Shown: positions 26,633 to 37,343, numbered from the stretch's first letter. The stretch: 64,000 bases of DNA from Acidimicrobiia bacterium (GCA_022827785.1 JAJEIM010000022.1:1-64000); one strand, 5' to 3'. Made by a program: numbers and translations. The notes: a model not told the origin generated them from the sequence alone.

Positions 26633-27649
26633 TCAGAAGTCCCGCTCCACGACGAACGCGGCGAGATCCTCCAGTTCCCCGGCCACCTGCGGGTCGATAT
26701 CCGCCCCGCCCAGGGCGTCGGCCGCCCGCCGCATGCAGTCGCGGGCCGCGACGACTGTCGCATCCCGCCCGCCCGCCTCCTCCACCAGGGCGGCGGCCGC
26801 CATGATCCGGTCATCATCCAGGTGCTCCCGGGCATACAGATCGGCGAGCCTCTCACCGGCCTCGGAACCCGAGGCCAGCGCCACCGCCACCGGGATCGAC
26901 TTCTTGCGCTCCCTGAGGTCGTTACCGGCCGGCTTGCCCGTCACCGAGGGATCTCCCCAGATCCCGAGCAGGTCGTCGATGGCCTGGAACCCCCTACCCA
27001 GTTCGAGGCCGAAGGTCCGGAGCCGGTGGACCGTGTCCTCGGGGGCGCCGGCCAGGATGGCACCCACCGCAGAGGCATGAGCCAGCAAGGCGCCCGTCTT
27101 GAGCGAGACCATCTCCCAGGACAGGTCCACATCCACCTCTCCCGAGCGGTCGAACGACATGTCCATGTGCTGGCCGGCGATCATCGACGCGGTGGCGCCA
27201 GCCAGGTCGGCCGCCGCAGCCACCCGCGGGGGCGTGGGCCGGTCCAGCAGCAACTCGAGACCGAGCAACATCATGGCATCGCCGGCGATGATGGCGTCCC
27301 CGGCGCCGAAGGCCTTCCACACCGTCGCCCTGTGCCGACGTTCGGGATCGTTGTCGATGATGTCGTCGTGTACTAGCGAGAAGTTATGGACGATCTCCAC
27401 CGCGAGGGCCCCCGGGAGAGCGACTCCCGCCGCTGCGCCCACGGCCTCGGCCGACAGGAGAGCAAGCGTGGGCCGGATGCCCTTGCCGTAACGAGGGTTC
27501 GGCAACGGAACCCCCGCCGGGTCGATCCATCCGAAGTGGTAGCGGACCGGGAGTGCCAGGCTCGGGTGCAGCCGGCCCACCGCCTCGATCAGGGCCGGCT
27601 CGACCATGACCCGGGTCCGCTCCAGCACCTCCGTAGTCGAGCGCCTCAC
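26633..27649 (-). CDS. Polyprenyl (geranylgeranyl/farnesyl-type) diphosphate synthase
   Basis: The 338-residue enzyme extends allylic diphosphates with IPP. The first Asp-rich motif is VHDDIIDND (93-101) and the second AIDDLLGIWGD (about 215-225); GKGIRPTLALLSAEAVG is the early substrate-binding patch. Chain length cannot be read safely, but supplying FPP to the squalene enzymes of the same operon is the simplest role. The GTG at 27649 overlaps the hpnE stop (GTGA). It is the last gene of the squalene operon. Confidence 0.9.
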   Translation of the reverse strand: MRRSTTEVLERTRVMVEPALIEAVGRLHPSLALPVRYHFGWIDPAGVPLPNPRYGKGIRPTLALLSAEAVGAAAGVALPGALAVEIVHNFSLVHDDIIDNDPERRHRATVWKAFGAGDAIIAGDAMMLLGLELLLDRPTPPRVAAAADLAGATASMIAGQHMDMSFDRSGEVDVDLSWEMVSLKTGALLAHASAVGAILAGAPEDTVHRLRTFGLELGRGFQAIDDLLGIWGDPSVTGKPAGNDLRERKKSIPVAVALASGSEAGERLADLYAREHLDDDRIMAAAALVEEAGGRDATVVAARDCMRRAADALGGADIDPQVAGELEDLAAFVVERDF

Positions 27650-29040
27650 GTGGCGGCTCCCCCGCCGGCCGCCGGGGCCGTCTCCCGTTCCGGGTTCCCA
27701 TCGCGGAGGGCGAACCTCGCCGCGCGGCGCCCGGCGTCCACCCCGCTACGCACCGCCCCTTCCATCGTCGCCGGCCATCCCGTAGCGGACCAGGCGCCGG
27801 CCACGAAGACCCCGGGGATCCCGGACCGGGCGCCCGCTCGGAGAGGATCGGTGCCCGGCTCCCCACGGAAGGTCGCCCGCGGTTCCCTGGTGACCATCGA
27901 CTCGGTCACGACCGCGCCGGCTGCGGCCGGCAGCAGGCGCTCCATCTCCGCGACGAAGTGCGTCACCAACTCGGGCGCGCTCACACCGAGATGGGCATCC
28001 GCCGCCGAAAGGGAGATCGCCAGGCACTGGCGGCCGTCTTCGAGACCGGCGGCTCCGGTCCGGTCGAACACGTACTGGACGTCGCTCCCGACCGCGGCGA
28101 ACATCGGGAGGTCGGTGACGGCGCGGTCATAGACCAGGTGTACGTTCACGATCGGCGAGACCCCCAGCCGGTCCAGACGGTCCTGGAAGGGTACGGCGCC
28201 GGATGGAAGCATCGAACCGACCACGTCATGCGGAACGGCCACCACCACCGAATCGGCTTCGATGCTCCGACCATTGGTCACTAGCTCCAGGCGTTCCCCG
28301 CCGCCGGATCGAACAGCCGACACCGGCGCCCGGGTCACCACCTCGCCTCCCCGAGCTTCCAGGGCGCGCCGGCCGGCGTCACCGTGGAGCACCGAGAGCG
28401 GCACCGACGCCCAGCCGATGTCCGCAGACGCGGAGTCGGTCAAGAGCCCGGTGACGAACACCTTGGCAGCGAGCTTCAGGGACGCTTCGCCGGCATGAAC
28501 GTTCACGGTTGGGAGCACCACCAGATCCCAGAACCTCTCTACGGCCTCAACCGGCTGACCGCGGGCCGCCAACCAGTCACCGAATGACACTTTGTCGAGG
28601 GTCGGATCGTCCGGGTCGAGCCTTCGCAGGGCTCTTCCGGCCGCCAGGACCTTCAGCCTGGCCTTCATACCGATGTGAGGGTAGGACAGGAGCGATGGCG
28701 CCAGATGGAGAGGGGCCGGACCTAAGGTGCGCCGGATCGTTCCCATCCTCCCCCCGGGTCGCAGCACGGGAATGTTCAGCCTCTTCTGGATGGTCACATC
28801 GCCGATCGAGCCGATCCTCTCCAGGAACGCCAGGTAGGCGGTGCAACAACGCAGGAAGACATGCTGGCCGTTGTCGTACCAGATCCCCTTCCTCTCGAAG
28901 GACCAGGTCGCGCCCCCCAGGCGGGGCCGTCGTTCCAGCAGGGTGACGGACGCTCCCCGGTCGGCGGCTTCCAGACCGGCCGCGAGACCGGCCAGGCCAC
29001 CCCCCACCACCACCACCACTCGGTTGCGGCGGCTGTTCAC
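27646..29040 (-). CDS. hpnE: Hydroxysqualene dehydroxylase (HpnE-type FAD amine oxidase family)
   Basis: The 464-residue flavoprotein opens with a dinucleotide motif VVVGGGLAGLAAGLEAADRG (about 10-29) and an FAD patch LERRPRLGGATWSF. GIWYDNGQHVFLRCC follows, as in HpnE proteins, and GIPGVFVAGAWSATGWPATM closes the FAD site near the C-terminus (from about 408). HpnE reduces hydroxysqualene to squalene. Carotenoid desaturases are related, but the two neighbours upstream are HpnC- and HpnD-like, which favours HpnE. The start overlaps hpnD by 4 bases. Confidence 0.85.
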   Translation of the reverse strand: MNSRRNRVVVVVGGGLAGLAAGLEAADRGASVTLLERRPRLGGATWSFERKGIWYDNGQHVFLRCCTAYLAFLERIGSIGDVTIQKRLNIPVLRPGGRMGTIRRTLGPAPLHLAPSLLSYPHIGMKARLKVLAAGRALRRLDPDDPTLDKVSFGDWLAARGQPVEAVERFWDLVVLPTVNVHAGEASLKLAAKVFVTGLLTDSASADIGWASVPLSVLHGDAGRRALEARGGEVVTRAPVSAVRSGGGERLELVTNGRSIEADSVVVAVPHDVVGSMLPSGAVPFQDRLDRLGVSPIVNVHLVYDRAVTDLPMFAAVGSDVQYVFDRTGAAGLEDGRQCLAISLSAADAHLGVSAPELVTHFVAEMERLLPAAAGAVVTESMVTREPRATFRGEPGTDPLRAGARSGIPGVFVAGAWSATGWPATMEGAVRSGVDAGRRAARFALRDGNPERETAPAAGGGAAT

Positions 29041-29909
29041 GGCTGCAGACCGGCGATGCTACGCACCGCTACGAGGCCCTTCTCCCAGGCCGGGAGGGTG
29101 ACGCGCTCGGTCAGGGGAAGGGTGGGCTGGGCGCGCATGCGCTGCAGCAGCCGCCGGTAGATTCCCGCCATTGCGGCGGTGCAGGACCGGCTGCGGTGAT
29201 CGAGATGCGCCAGCAGCGCCAGACCGCTGTCGAACCAGACCGAGGCTTGGCCCGCCACGTACTCCACCATGGCGCCGACCTGCTCCGGCGGGGTCCAGCC
29301 GCCCGGCGCGATCCCGAAGCGATCCCGTACCTGCTCCGGGAGATAGATGCGCCCCATCCGGAGATCCTCAGCGATGTCCCGCAACATGTTCGTCAGCTGG
29401 AAGGCCACGCCCAGGTCATCGGCCATCCGGGAGGCCTCGCTCTCCCCCGCCGGACGCCGCCGACCGCCCCGGGTTCCGAACACACCGAGTGAGAGGCGTC
29501 CCACCGACCCTGCCACCAGCCGGCAGTATCGGACCGTGTCCTCCATCGTGACGTACTCCGCGCCCCTTACGTCCATCTCGCAGCCCTCGACGATCTCGTG
29601 CAGGGCGGCGATCGGGATCGGGTAGCGCGCCGCGGCATCGGCCAGAGCCACCAGAACGGGGTCGTTGCGGTCCTCCACGTCTCCTGCGCGAAGTTTCTCT
29701 ATCACGGTGTGAAGCCTGTCCAACTCCTCGAGTTTGCGGTCACCGGGCCAGGTCCCGTCCCCGACGTCATCGATACGCCGGGCCATGGCATAGAGCGCAG
29801 CCATCGCTCGGCGTTTGGGAGGGGGGAGGAGCCGGATGCCGTAGGCGAAGTTGCGAGCCGCCTCCCATGTAATGCGCTCGCATCCCTCGTAGGCGAGCTC
29901 GGGGGTCAC
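29037..29909 (-). CDS. hpnD: Presqualene diphosphate synthase (HpnD-type)
   Basis: The 290-residue protein belongs to the squalene/phytoene synthase family. Its Asp-rich motifs are RRIDDVGDGTWPGD (about 44-57) and NMLRDIAEDLRMGRIYLP (about 174-191), and YCRLVAGSVGRLS (about 127-139) is the central family patch. HpnD condenses two farnesyl diphosphates to presqualene diphosphate. The gene overlaps hpnC upstream and hpnE downstream by 4 bases each, so the three are coupled. Phytoene synthase is the alternative reading, made less likely by context. Confidence 0.88.
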   Translation of the reverse strand: MTPELAYEGCERITWEAARNFAYGIRLLPPPKRRAMAALYAMARRIDDVGDGTWPGDRKLEELDRLHTVIEKLRAGDVEDRNDPVLVALADAAARYPIPIAALHEIVEGCEMDVRGAEYVTMEDTVRYCRLVAGSVGRLSLGVFGTRGGRRRPAGESEASRMADDLGVAFQLTNMLRDIAEDLRMGRIYLPEQVRDRFGIAPGGWTPPEQVGAMVEYVAGQASVWFDSGLALLAHLDHRSRSCTAAMAGIYRRLLQRMRAQPTLPLTERVTLPAWEKGLVAVRSIAGLQP

Positions 29910-30862
29910 GAGCTTGCTCTCGAGCGGTCCGCCCGGCGTCGCCGGCCCAGGTAAACCGGGATGAAGCGGCGGAGGAGGTCTGAGCGCCCGGCGCGGCGGA
30001 CGCCGCCCAGCACCTCGAAGCCGGCCTTCTCGATAGCGTCCAGTCCCGCCAGCCCCCCGGCCACGAAGCCGGATATCGCCAGGCGGGCGTACCCTTTCAA
30101 GGACCGGACCAGCGGAATGCCCGCGTCGGCCAGTTCACGGGCGAATCGCGACTCGTAGGCGACCAGTTCCCGGAGACCGGTTCCGGCCTCGGGCGCCGAG
30201 AGGTCCTCGATCGAGCAGCCGAACCTCGCCATGTCCTCAGCGGGAAGGTAGACGCGCCCGGCCCGCGCATCCTCCCCCACATCCTGGAGATGCTCCAGTA
30301 TCTGGAGACCGCTGCACACGGCGTCCGATGCCACGATCCGCTCCGGGGTGGCGGACTCGAAGACCGCCAGCACCATATGCCCCACGGGATTGGCGGACAG
30401 GGCGCAGTAGTCCATGAGCTCTTCGCGGGTCTCGTAGCGGGTCTTGTGCTGGTCCAGGCGGTTGGCCGCCAGCAGCTCATCGAATGGGCGGCGTTGCACG
30501 CCGAAACTGTGGATCAGGGGCTCCAACCGGCGGAACACCGCATGCCGGGGCGAACCCGAGAAGAGAGCGTCCAGTTCCGAGTCGACCCAGTCCAGCGCCA
30601 CCGTCCGGTCGCCCGGGAACTCGTCGCCCAGGTTGTCCACGAGCCGGGCGTAACCGTAGATGGCTTCCAGGTGATCGCGCAGGCCTCGCGGGAGCAGGCG
30701 GAGCGCAACCGGAAAATTCTCCCCGGCCGCTCTGGCCATCACCACGTCGAGCGCAACGTGCTGCCCGACCGACTCGGACCCGGAACGGGACGAGCATGCC
30801 CCGGCTGACTCTGTCAGCGAAACCCGGTCGGTCGCCCTCTCGGCGGACACCGCACCTCCCAC
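29906..30862 (-). CDS. hpnC: Hydroxysqualene synthase (HpnC-type)
   Basis: The 318-residue squalene/phytoene synthase relative has GENFPVALRLLPRGLRDHLE (about 47-66), YGYARLVDNLGDE (about 69-81, first Asp motif with Asn for one Asp) and LEHLQDVGEDARAGRVYLP (second motif), typical of HpnC. It converts presqualene diphosphate to hydroxysqualene. The first 40 residues are low in similarity. The GTG at 30862 is the outer limit; a second GTG at 30850 has GGAGG close before it, so the start is uncertain. It is the first gene of the operon. Confidence 0.88.
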   Translation of the reverse strand: MGGAVSAERATDRVSLTESAGACSSRSGSESVGQHVALDVVMARAAGENFPVALRLLPRGLRDHLEAIYGYARLVDNLGDEFPGDRTVALDWVDSELDALFSGSPRHAVFRRLEPLIHSFGVQRRPFDELLAANRLDQHKTRYETREELMDYCALSANPVGHMVLAVFESATPERIVASDAVCSGLQILEHLQDVGEDARAGRVYLPAEDMARFGCSIEDLSAPEAGTGLRELVAYESRFARELADAGIPLVRSLKGYARLAISGFVAGGLAGLDAIEKAGFEVLGGVRRAGRSDLLRRFIPVYLGRRRRADRSRASS

Positions 30863-31011
30863 CGCGGGACCATGACCACGTTCGGTCGATCCCGGCTATC
30901 AGAAATGATTCGCCCCTGAGAATAGTTACCGAGCCCCATGCGGGGACCGACCCGACTCGAACGGCCACGGATTCTCCGAACCGCGGCCGATGACCCCTAG
31001 ACGATCGATTC

Positions 31012-31038
31012 CAGTGGTCAGTGGTCAGTGGTCAGTGG
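31012..31038 (+). repeat. Heptamer tandem repeat (CAGTGGT, 3.9 copies)
   Basis: Three perfect copies of CAGTGGT and a partial fourth lie between the squalene operon and the aldehyde dehydrogenase. A related 7-bp array sits inverted about 80 bases on (31121-31151), and a lone unit occurs at 34368-34374. Confidence 0.85.
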
Positions 31039-31120
31039 ATCTTGTAACCCGGGGACGGTGAGGACTCTACCCACAGGACTGAAGGGCCTAGCTGAAGCCG
31101 ATGAGCTCCCCTAGTCGCCC

Positions 31121-31151
31121 ACTGGAAACTGGCCACAGGCCACTGGCCACT
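31121..31151 (-). repeat. Heptamer tandem repeat (AGTGGCC-type, about 4 copies)
   Basis: On the minus strand the units read AGTGGCC, AGTGGCC, TGTGGCC, AGTTTCC, AGT. The array starts at the stop codon of the aldehyde dehydrogenase and faces the array at 31012. The two could fold onto each other in a transcript. Confidence 0.75.
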
Positions 31152-32595
31152 ACCAGGCCAGGTACTTGAGCTCCAGGAATTCCTCCATGCCGTGGTGGCT
31201 GCCCTCGCGGCCCACACCTGACTCCTTCACACCACCGAAGGGAGCGGCCTCGTCCGAGATGATGCCCCGGTTGAGCGCCACCATTCCCGACTCGATAGCC
31301 TCGCCCACGCGGAACGCCCGGTTCATGTCCCCGGTGTACACGTAGGAGATCAGACCGTGGATGGTGTTGTTGGCAGCCTCGATGACCTCCTCCTCGGAGT
31401 CGAAGGACACCACCGGGGCCACCGGACCGAAGATCTCATGGCCGAGGATCGCCGCGTCGGGCGCTACCTCCGACAGCACGGTGGGCTGGTAGAAGTAACC
31501 GGGGCCATCCGGCGCCGCTCCGCCGGTGCGGACCTTGGCTCGATCGTCGACCGCACCCGCCACCAGGCTGTCGATCTTCTCCACGGCCGAGTTGTTGATC
31601 ATCGGGCCGACATCGTTGGACCTGTCGATACCAGGCCCCATCCGGAGGCTCGACATCGCTTCGGTCAGGCGGTCGGTGAACTGCTGCGCCACTCCCGACT
31701 GTACGTAGAGGCGGTTGGCTGCCACACAGGTCTCGCCGCCGACGCGCATCTTGGCCAGCACGGCCCCCTGGACGGCGGCCTCAATGTCGGCGTCATCGAA
31801 GACCACGAAGGGGGCATTGCCACCCAACTCCATGCTGGTCCGGAGGATGCGGCGCCCGGCCTTTTCCATCAGGATCCGGCCGACCTCGGTGGAGCCTGTG
31901 AAGGACAGCTTCCTTACCCGCGGGTCTTCGAGCATGGCGTCCACCACTCCGGAGGAGCCCCGCGCCATGACCACGTTGACGGTTCCCGGAGGGGCGCCGG
32001 CCTCCGCCAGGATGTCCGCCACCGCCAGGGCCGAGAGCGGGGTGTCGGAGGCGGGCTTGAGGATGGTGGTGCATCCGGCGGCCAGGGCCGGGGCGATCTT
32101 TCGGGTCGCCATCGCCGACGGGAAGTTCCACGGGGTGACCATGAGGGAGACCCCGACCGGCTCGGGCAGCACGACGATCCGCTTGTCGCCCCGCGGAGCG
32201 GTGCGAATCTCGCCCATGATCCGGACTGCCTCCTCCGAGAACCACCGGAAGAACTCGGCGCCGTACCGAACCTCCCCGATCGCGTCTACATAGGCCTTCC
32301 CGTTCTCGAGGATGATCAGCTCGGCCAGCTGCTCCTCCCGGTCGAGCATCAAGTCGTAGGCCCGTCGGAGGATGTCCGAACGCACGCGCGGGGCGGTAGC
32401 CGCCCATCCGGGCGCGGCCTCGGCGGCGGCGTCCACTGCCAGGCGCGCCTCTTCCAATCCCGCGGTCGAAACGGCTGCCAGGACCTGTTCGGTAGCAGGA
32501 TCGATGACGTCCAGTTCTCCGTCCCCCTCCGTCCACTCGCCACCGATCCGGAGCCGGGTCATCGGACTCTGGAAAAGGTCGGTTACCACCGTCAT
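31150..32595 (-). CDS. NAD(P)-dependent aldehyde dehydrogenase, succinate-semialdehyde type
   Basis: The 481-residue enzyme has the ALDH signatures TPWNFPSAMATRKIAPALAAG (about 154-174), FTGSTEVGR (about 230-238), the general-base Glu in MELGGNAPFVVFDDAD (about 252-267) and the catalytic Cys in GETCVAANRLYV (about 285-296). GVKESGVGREGSHHGMEEFL at the C-terminus is like GabD-type succinate-semialdehyde dehydrogenases. Substrate assignment rests on this resemblance only. The ATG at 32595 is preceded by GGGAGGAACGAG. It stands alone between repeats and a phosphomutase gene 32 bases upstream. Confidence 0.88.
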   Translation of the reverse strand: MTVVTDLFQSPMTRLRIGGEWTEGDGELDVIDPATEQVLAAVSTAGLEEARLAVDAAAEAAPGWAATAPRVRSDILRRAYDLMLDREEQLAELIILENGKAYVDAIGEVRYGAEFFRWFSEEAVRIMGEIRTAPRGDKRIVVLPEPVGVSLMVTPWNFPSAMATRKIAPALAAGCTTILKPASDTPLSALAVADILAEAGAPPGTVNVVMARGSSGVVDAMLEDPRVRKLSFTGSTEVGRILMEKAGRRILRTSMELGGNAPFVVFDDADIEAAVQGAVLAKMRVGGETCVAANRLYVQSGVAQQFTDRLTEAMSSLRMGPGIDRSNDVGPMINNSAVEKIDSLVAGAVDDRAKVRTGGAAPDGPGYFYQPTVLSEVAPDAAILGHEIFGPVAPVVSFDSEEEVIEAANNTIHGLISYVYTGDMNRAFRVGEAIESGMVALNRGIISDEAAPFGGVKESGVGREGSHHGMEEFLELKYLAW

Positions 32596-32627
32596 CTCGT
32601 TCCTCCCAGGAGGTGTTGGCGTATCTT

Positions 32628-34346
<1,719 letters not shown>

Positions 34347-34473
34347 GGAGATCGACGATAGCTAGCCAGTGGCCGGTGACAGTTGACGACCTGGAGAGGA
34401 GCCCCTCCTCGCTGCCGCTCTTCGCCTCCTCGGTTGCCCGTCTTCGCTTGCCCGAACGGCATGGGATAGCAGG

Positions 34474-34725
34474 TCAGGTCCCGAACAACTCAGCCCGCAC
34501 TTCTTCTCGGCTGATGTCCATATGCGCAGCGATGTCGGCCACGATGCCGCTGAGCGTGCCAACCCGGAGAACACGATGGCGCGGCACGGTAACGCTGTGG
34601 GATACACCGTCGATGGTTGCGCCCGACGTCATGTGGCTGCCTCTTTGCCGAACGAGGCGATAGCCGTATTGGCGCCTGAGCAGCGCAGCCAGTTCTTCGC
34701 CCGACAGGTCCCGGGGCAGTCTCAT
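34474..34725 (-). CDS. hicA: HicA-type toxin (mRNA interferase)
   Basis: The 83-residue protein has the HicA dsRNA-binding-like fold: GYRLVRQRGSHMTS with the catalytic His near residue 31, then HSVTVPRHRVLRVGTLSGI and a C-terminal ISREEVRAEL helix. HicA cleaves mRNA until bound by HicB. The ATG overlaps the antitoxin stop by 4 bases (ATGA), the usual coupling in reversed hicBA modules. Confidence 0.85.
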   Translation of the reverse strand: MRLPRDLSGEELAALLRRQYGYRLVRQRGSHMTSGATIDGVSHSVTVPRHRVLRVGTLSGIVADIAAHMDISREEVRAELFGT

Positions 34726-34937
34726 ACCGCGATAGCTTCGTCCTTTACGAAGTGCAGTCTGACGACCCGCTGCTCGTCCCTGTCACCAAAGTGGCAACGC
34801 ACGGCGTCGCTGACCATCGCCTTGAGATCGGCCCAGTCCTCGCCCTGCGTGAAGATGCTGTGGCCCAAAGCTCGAGCATCGAAGCCGCCCTCCGGCGCCT
34901 CGGTGATCTCGAAAATGATCTCTGCCGGCGCTTCCAT
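34722..34937 (-). CDS. hicB: HicB-like antitoxin
   Basis: The 71-residue protein reads EIIFEITEAPEGGFDARALGHSIFTQG and then AVRCHFGD and VRLHFVKDEAIAV, a short HicB-like beta fold often found beside HicA. The ATG at 34937 is chosen because GGAGG lies 5 bases upstream; a GTG at 35033 would add 32 residues of no known similarity. It lacks an obvious DNA-binding domain, so autoregulation is not evident. It would neutralise the toxin encoded next. Confidence 0.75.
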   Translation of the reverse strand: MEAPAEIIFEITEAPEGGFDARALGHSIFTQGEDWADLKAMVSDAVRCHFGDRDEQRVVRLHFVKDEAIAV

Positions 34938-35074
34938 GGGTTCCTCCACCCTCACGAACTGCGGTTCGCCGTGCTCCGGATACGCTCGCTCCATATGGGC
35001 CGCCGCCTCGCGCACGTCAAGCTTACCCGTCACCGCTCACGCTCCTTCACCCGATAATCCGACCGTGTGATGCT

Positions 35075-36337
35075 TCAACTCGGGCGGCTACGGATGGCGA
35101 ACACCTCGTAGGAGAAGACGGCATCCTGGGGCCGGGCGCCGAGGCTGGTCCATCCGGAGGTGCCGGACTCCTGGCACTCGGCGCTCCACACCACCTTCAG
35201 CGCCACCGGATACCCACTCGGGTGACCCGCCCGTAGCGAGGATCTGAGGTATACGACCTCACCGCCTCCGAACCCGACCTCGACCGGACTCGCCAACGAG
35301 CCGGCATCGTGGTAATCGGGCGCATGCCGATGGAAGGTACGGACGCCGAGTTCAGTCCCGTCCGGCCTCCCGAGACCGGTCAGCACCCAGGACATCCGGC
35401 TTACCCAGATCCGGATCGACACCCACTCGCGGTCGATCCGCTCGGTATGGATCCGGGACGGATCCCCCTGGTGGTAGGCGCGGACCGGCACCCTCACGTA
35501 GCCGTTCCGGGCCGGCAGGAAACCCAGGGACGGGCCTGCCATACCGTCGATGGTGTCATGGAACCAGCTCACGGCGCCCGCTGTCGTGCACGCAGGCGGA
35601 GGAGCGGGCCTGCTCGTAGTGGTGGTGACACGGGGCCTCGTGGTGGTCGTACCCGCCCTCGTGGTCGTGGTTCGCCGCCTCGTGGTGGTCGTGGCCGGCC
35701 TGGTGGTCGCGGTGGTACCTCTGGTGGTGTCGGTAACGGAGACAACCGTGGTCTCCCGATCGCCGGTCGTGGTCGGGCAGTCGGGCGGATGGGCGCCCGG
35801 ATCCTCGGCACAGTGTGCATGGCTCACCTTCACCCAGGTCCCGCAGTTGCCGGGGCTGGTGTCGGCCCGCCGGTTCCTGTCCCTCGCGCATACGTAGCGC
35901 TTGGGCCCGAGCCGGTCCTCGTGCCGGCTCAGATACTGGTACTTGACCGTGATGCCGTCCCCGTGCGGGGCGTGCCCGCCCCGCCCGATACCGCAGCTGT
36001 TGATGCGCGGCTGCGGCGGGCTGATCCTGGGGCCGCAGGCTCTCCATGTATTGCCGACGGCCTCCCATTTCCCGCAGGTGATCTCACCGGTACCCGTCTC
36101 GACGTTGCTCTGGCGGCATCTCAGCTTCCGCCAGTAGTTCCAGTGCTGCTCCCAATCCCAGGTCGCCACGGTCCGGCCCGGCTTCCAAGAAGTCTCTGGG
36201 GGATGGGCCGCGCTCGGCTCGGAGGCCCACAGGGCAGCTGCGGCGAGCAAGCCGATCAGCACGAGCCAGCCCGCCGCGGCAGGCGTCGGCATGGCCTGCG
36301 CCGGAAGGCGCCGGATACGCCTACGTATCCGAGCCAT
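35075..36337 (-). CDS. Secreted cysteine-rich protein with Thr/Arg-rich linker
   Basis: I do not recognise this 420-residue protein. It has a basic N-terminus and one hydrophobic segment (about 19-38) that could be a signal or anchor. A Cys/Trp-rich domain (about 50-187, eight Cys) follows, then a linker (about 188-246) built of Thr runs broken by Arg, and a C-terminal domain (about 250-420) with few Cys and a beta-like pattern. The linker DNA is a GGT/CGT-type repeat near 35600-35740. The ATG at 36337 has GGGAGG with 6-base spacing and overlaps the upstream stop by 1 base. It is probably surface-exposed and works with its upstream partner. Confidence 0.65.
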   Translation of the reverse strand: MARIRRRIRRLPAQAMPTPAAAGWLVLIGLLAAAALWASEPSAAHPPETSWKPGRTVATWDWEQHWNYWRKLRCRQSNVETGTGEITCGKWEAVGNTWRACGPRISPPQPRINSCGIGRGGHAPHGDGITVKYQYLSRHEDRLGPKRYVCARDRNRRADTSPGNCGTWVKVSHAHCAEDPGAHPPDCPTTTGDRETTVVSVTDTTRGTTATTRPATTTTRRRTTTTRAGTTTTRPRVTTTTSRPAPPPACTTAGAVSWFHDTIDGMAGPSLGFLPARNGYVRVPVRAYHQGDPSRIHTERIDREWVSIRIWVSRMSWVLTGLGRPDGTELGVRTFHRHAPDYHDAGSLASPVEVGFGGGEVVYLRSSLRAGHPSGYPVALKVVWSAECQESGTSGWTSLGARPQDAVFSYEVFAIRSRPS

Positions 36338-37197
36338 CAGTACCTCCCCGTAGAGCCGGGCGCCTCGTCCTCGTTGACCTCGGGGTTCGGGTCGCGGGGA
36401 CATCGGACATCGCTTCCTACGTGCTCCATGATCACCAGCACCTTCACGCAGTAGGACCTCCTGTACGAGACCTTCCATTCCCCGTCCACCTGAACGAGGG
36501 TGTCCAGAATCGGGTTGGTGGGCGAGAAGTCGGGATGGTCAAGGCTGTAGCGGACCGCTATCACCCCCCGGTCGGCGTCCGGACCGCCGCGCCACACGAT
36601 CTCCTCGAATATCACGCCGGACCGGCCGCGCTGCTCCGGGTGGTACAGGGCGGCGTCATGGGTCCGGCCGAAGTCGTCCAGCGCGCCGAAAACCTCACCG
36701 AGCAGGGACCCGTTCCTGATCGCCCCACGGCGCTGCTCGTCTGTACCCGTGTACGCCAGGTGCACCGCCCGGCGAACCTCCGCCAGCGTGCACGGGTCCT
36801 CGACCGCATAGCCGTCCGCGATCCATAGGTCTTCGATGGGAGGGCACTGCCCGGCCTCCTCGAGGGGCGGATCGGGCGCCTCGGCGTCCCCGTCGGGCGG
36901 GTACCGGAGGGTGGTGGCCGTCAGGTCGACCGGCTCGGCGCCGTGATTGTGATCGTGAGCTGCCGCGCCGCCTCGATCCTGGCCGTCCGTCCCGGCATCG
37001 GTCGAGATCAAATCCGGAGACTTCACCCAGTCCGGGGATGCGGCGCCGGGTTCCTGCCCGCCGGCCGGAGTTGGTGCGGAAGTCGGCGGCGGCTCCGATC
37101 GCTGCGTTGTCCGGACGGGCACCGTCATTATCAGCACCGCGGCCAGCACCCCAGCTACGGATACGATGAATAGCATCTTCTCTACCGTGTGATTCAT
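36337..37197 (-). CDS. Membrane-anchored or secreted protein of unknown function
   Basis: The 286-residue protein has an N-terminal membrane segment (about 8-26) and a Pro/Ala/Gly-rich stretch with HDHNH (about 86-90). A folded C-terminal half (about 115-265) contains CPPIEDLWIADGYAVEDPCTLAEV and IVWRGGPDADRGVIAVRYSLDHPD. The latter part recalls NTF2/SnoaL-like extracellular domains, but I cannot assign it. It is first in a two-gene operon with the Thr-rich protein, translationally coupled (TGATG), and sits after an A+T-rich promoter region. Confidence 0.6.
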   Translation of the reverse strand: MNHTVEKMLFIVSVAGVLAAVLIMTVPVRTTQRSEPPPTSAPTPAGGQEPGAASPDWVKSPDLISTDAGTDGQDRGGAAAHDHNHGAEPVDLTATTLRYPPDGDAEAPDPPLEEAGQCPPIEDLWIADGYAVEDPCTLAEVRRAVHLAYTGTDEQRRGAIRNGSLLGEVFGALDDFGRTHDAALYHPEQRGRSGVIFEEIVWRGGPDADRGVIAVRYSLDHPDFSPTNPILDTLVQVDGEWKVSYRRSYCVKVLVIMEHVGSDVRCPRDPNPEVNEDEAPGSTGRY

Positions 37198-37277
37198 AGC
37201 TTGGTCTGCTCCGATGCGGGATAGCTATCGCTACTGGCGGTAGCGTATCGGAGTTACGATCGGGTATGTGCCGTCAA

Positions 37278-37298
37278 ACAGAGGTAGAAAACCTCTGT
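37278..37298. promoter_or_regulatory. 8-bp inverted repeat upstream of the secreted-protein operon
   Basis: ACAGAGGT and ACCTCTGT pair perfectly around a 5-base A-rich loop, about 80 bases before the start at 37197. On the minus strand a TTGACG hexamer overlaps its downstream edge and could be a -35 element, but no convincing -10 follows. Confidence 0.35.
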
Positions 37299-37343
37299 CG
37301 CACTGAAATTTTTCTCACTCTGGACTGAGATGCTTGGTCTGAT

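Noticed and set aside
31012-31151. CRISPR array
   Set aside because: Units are 7 bp with no spacers and no cas genes are nearby.
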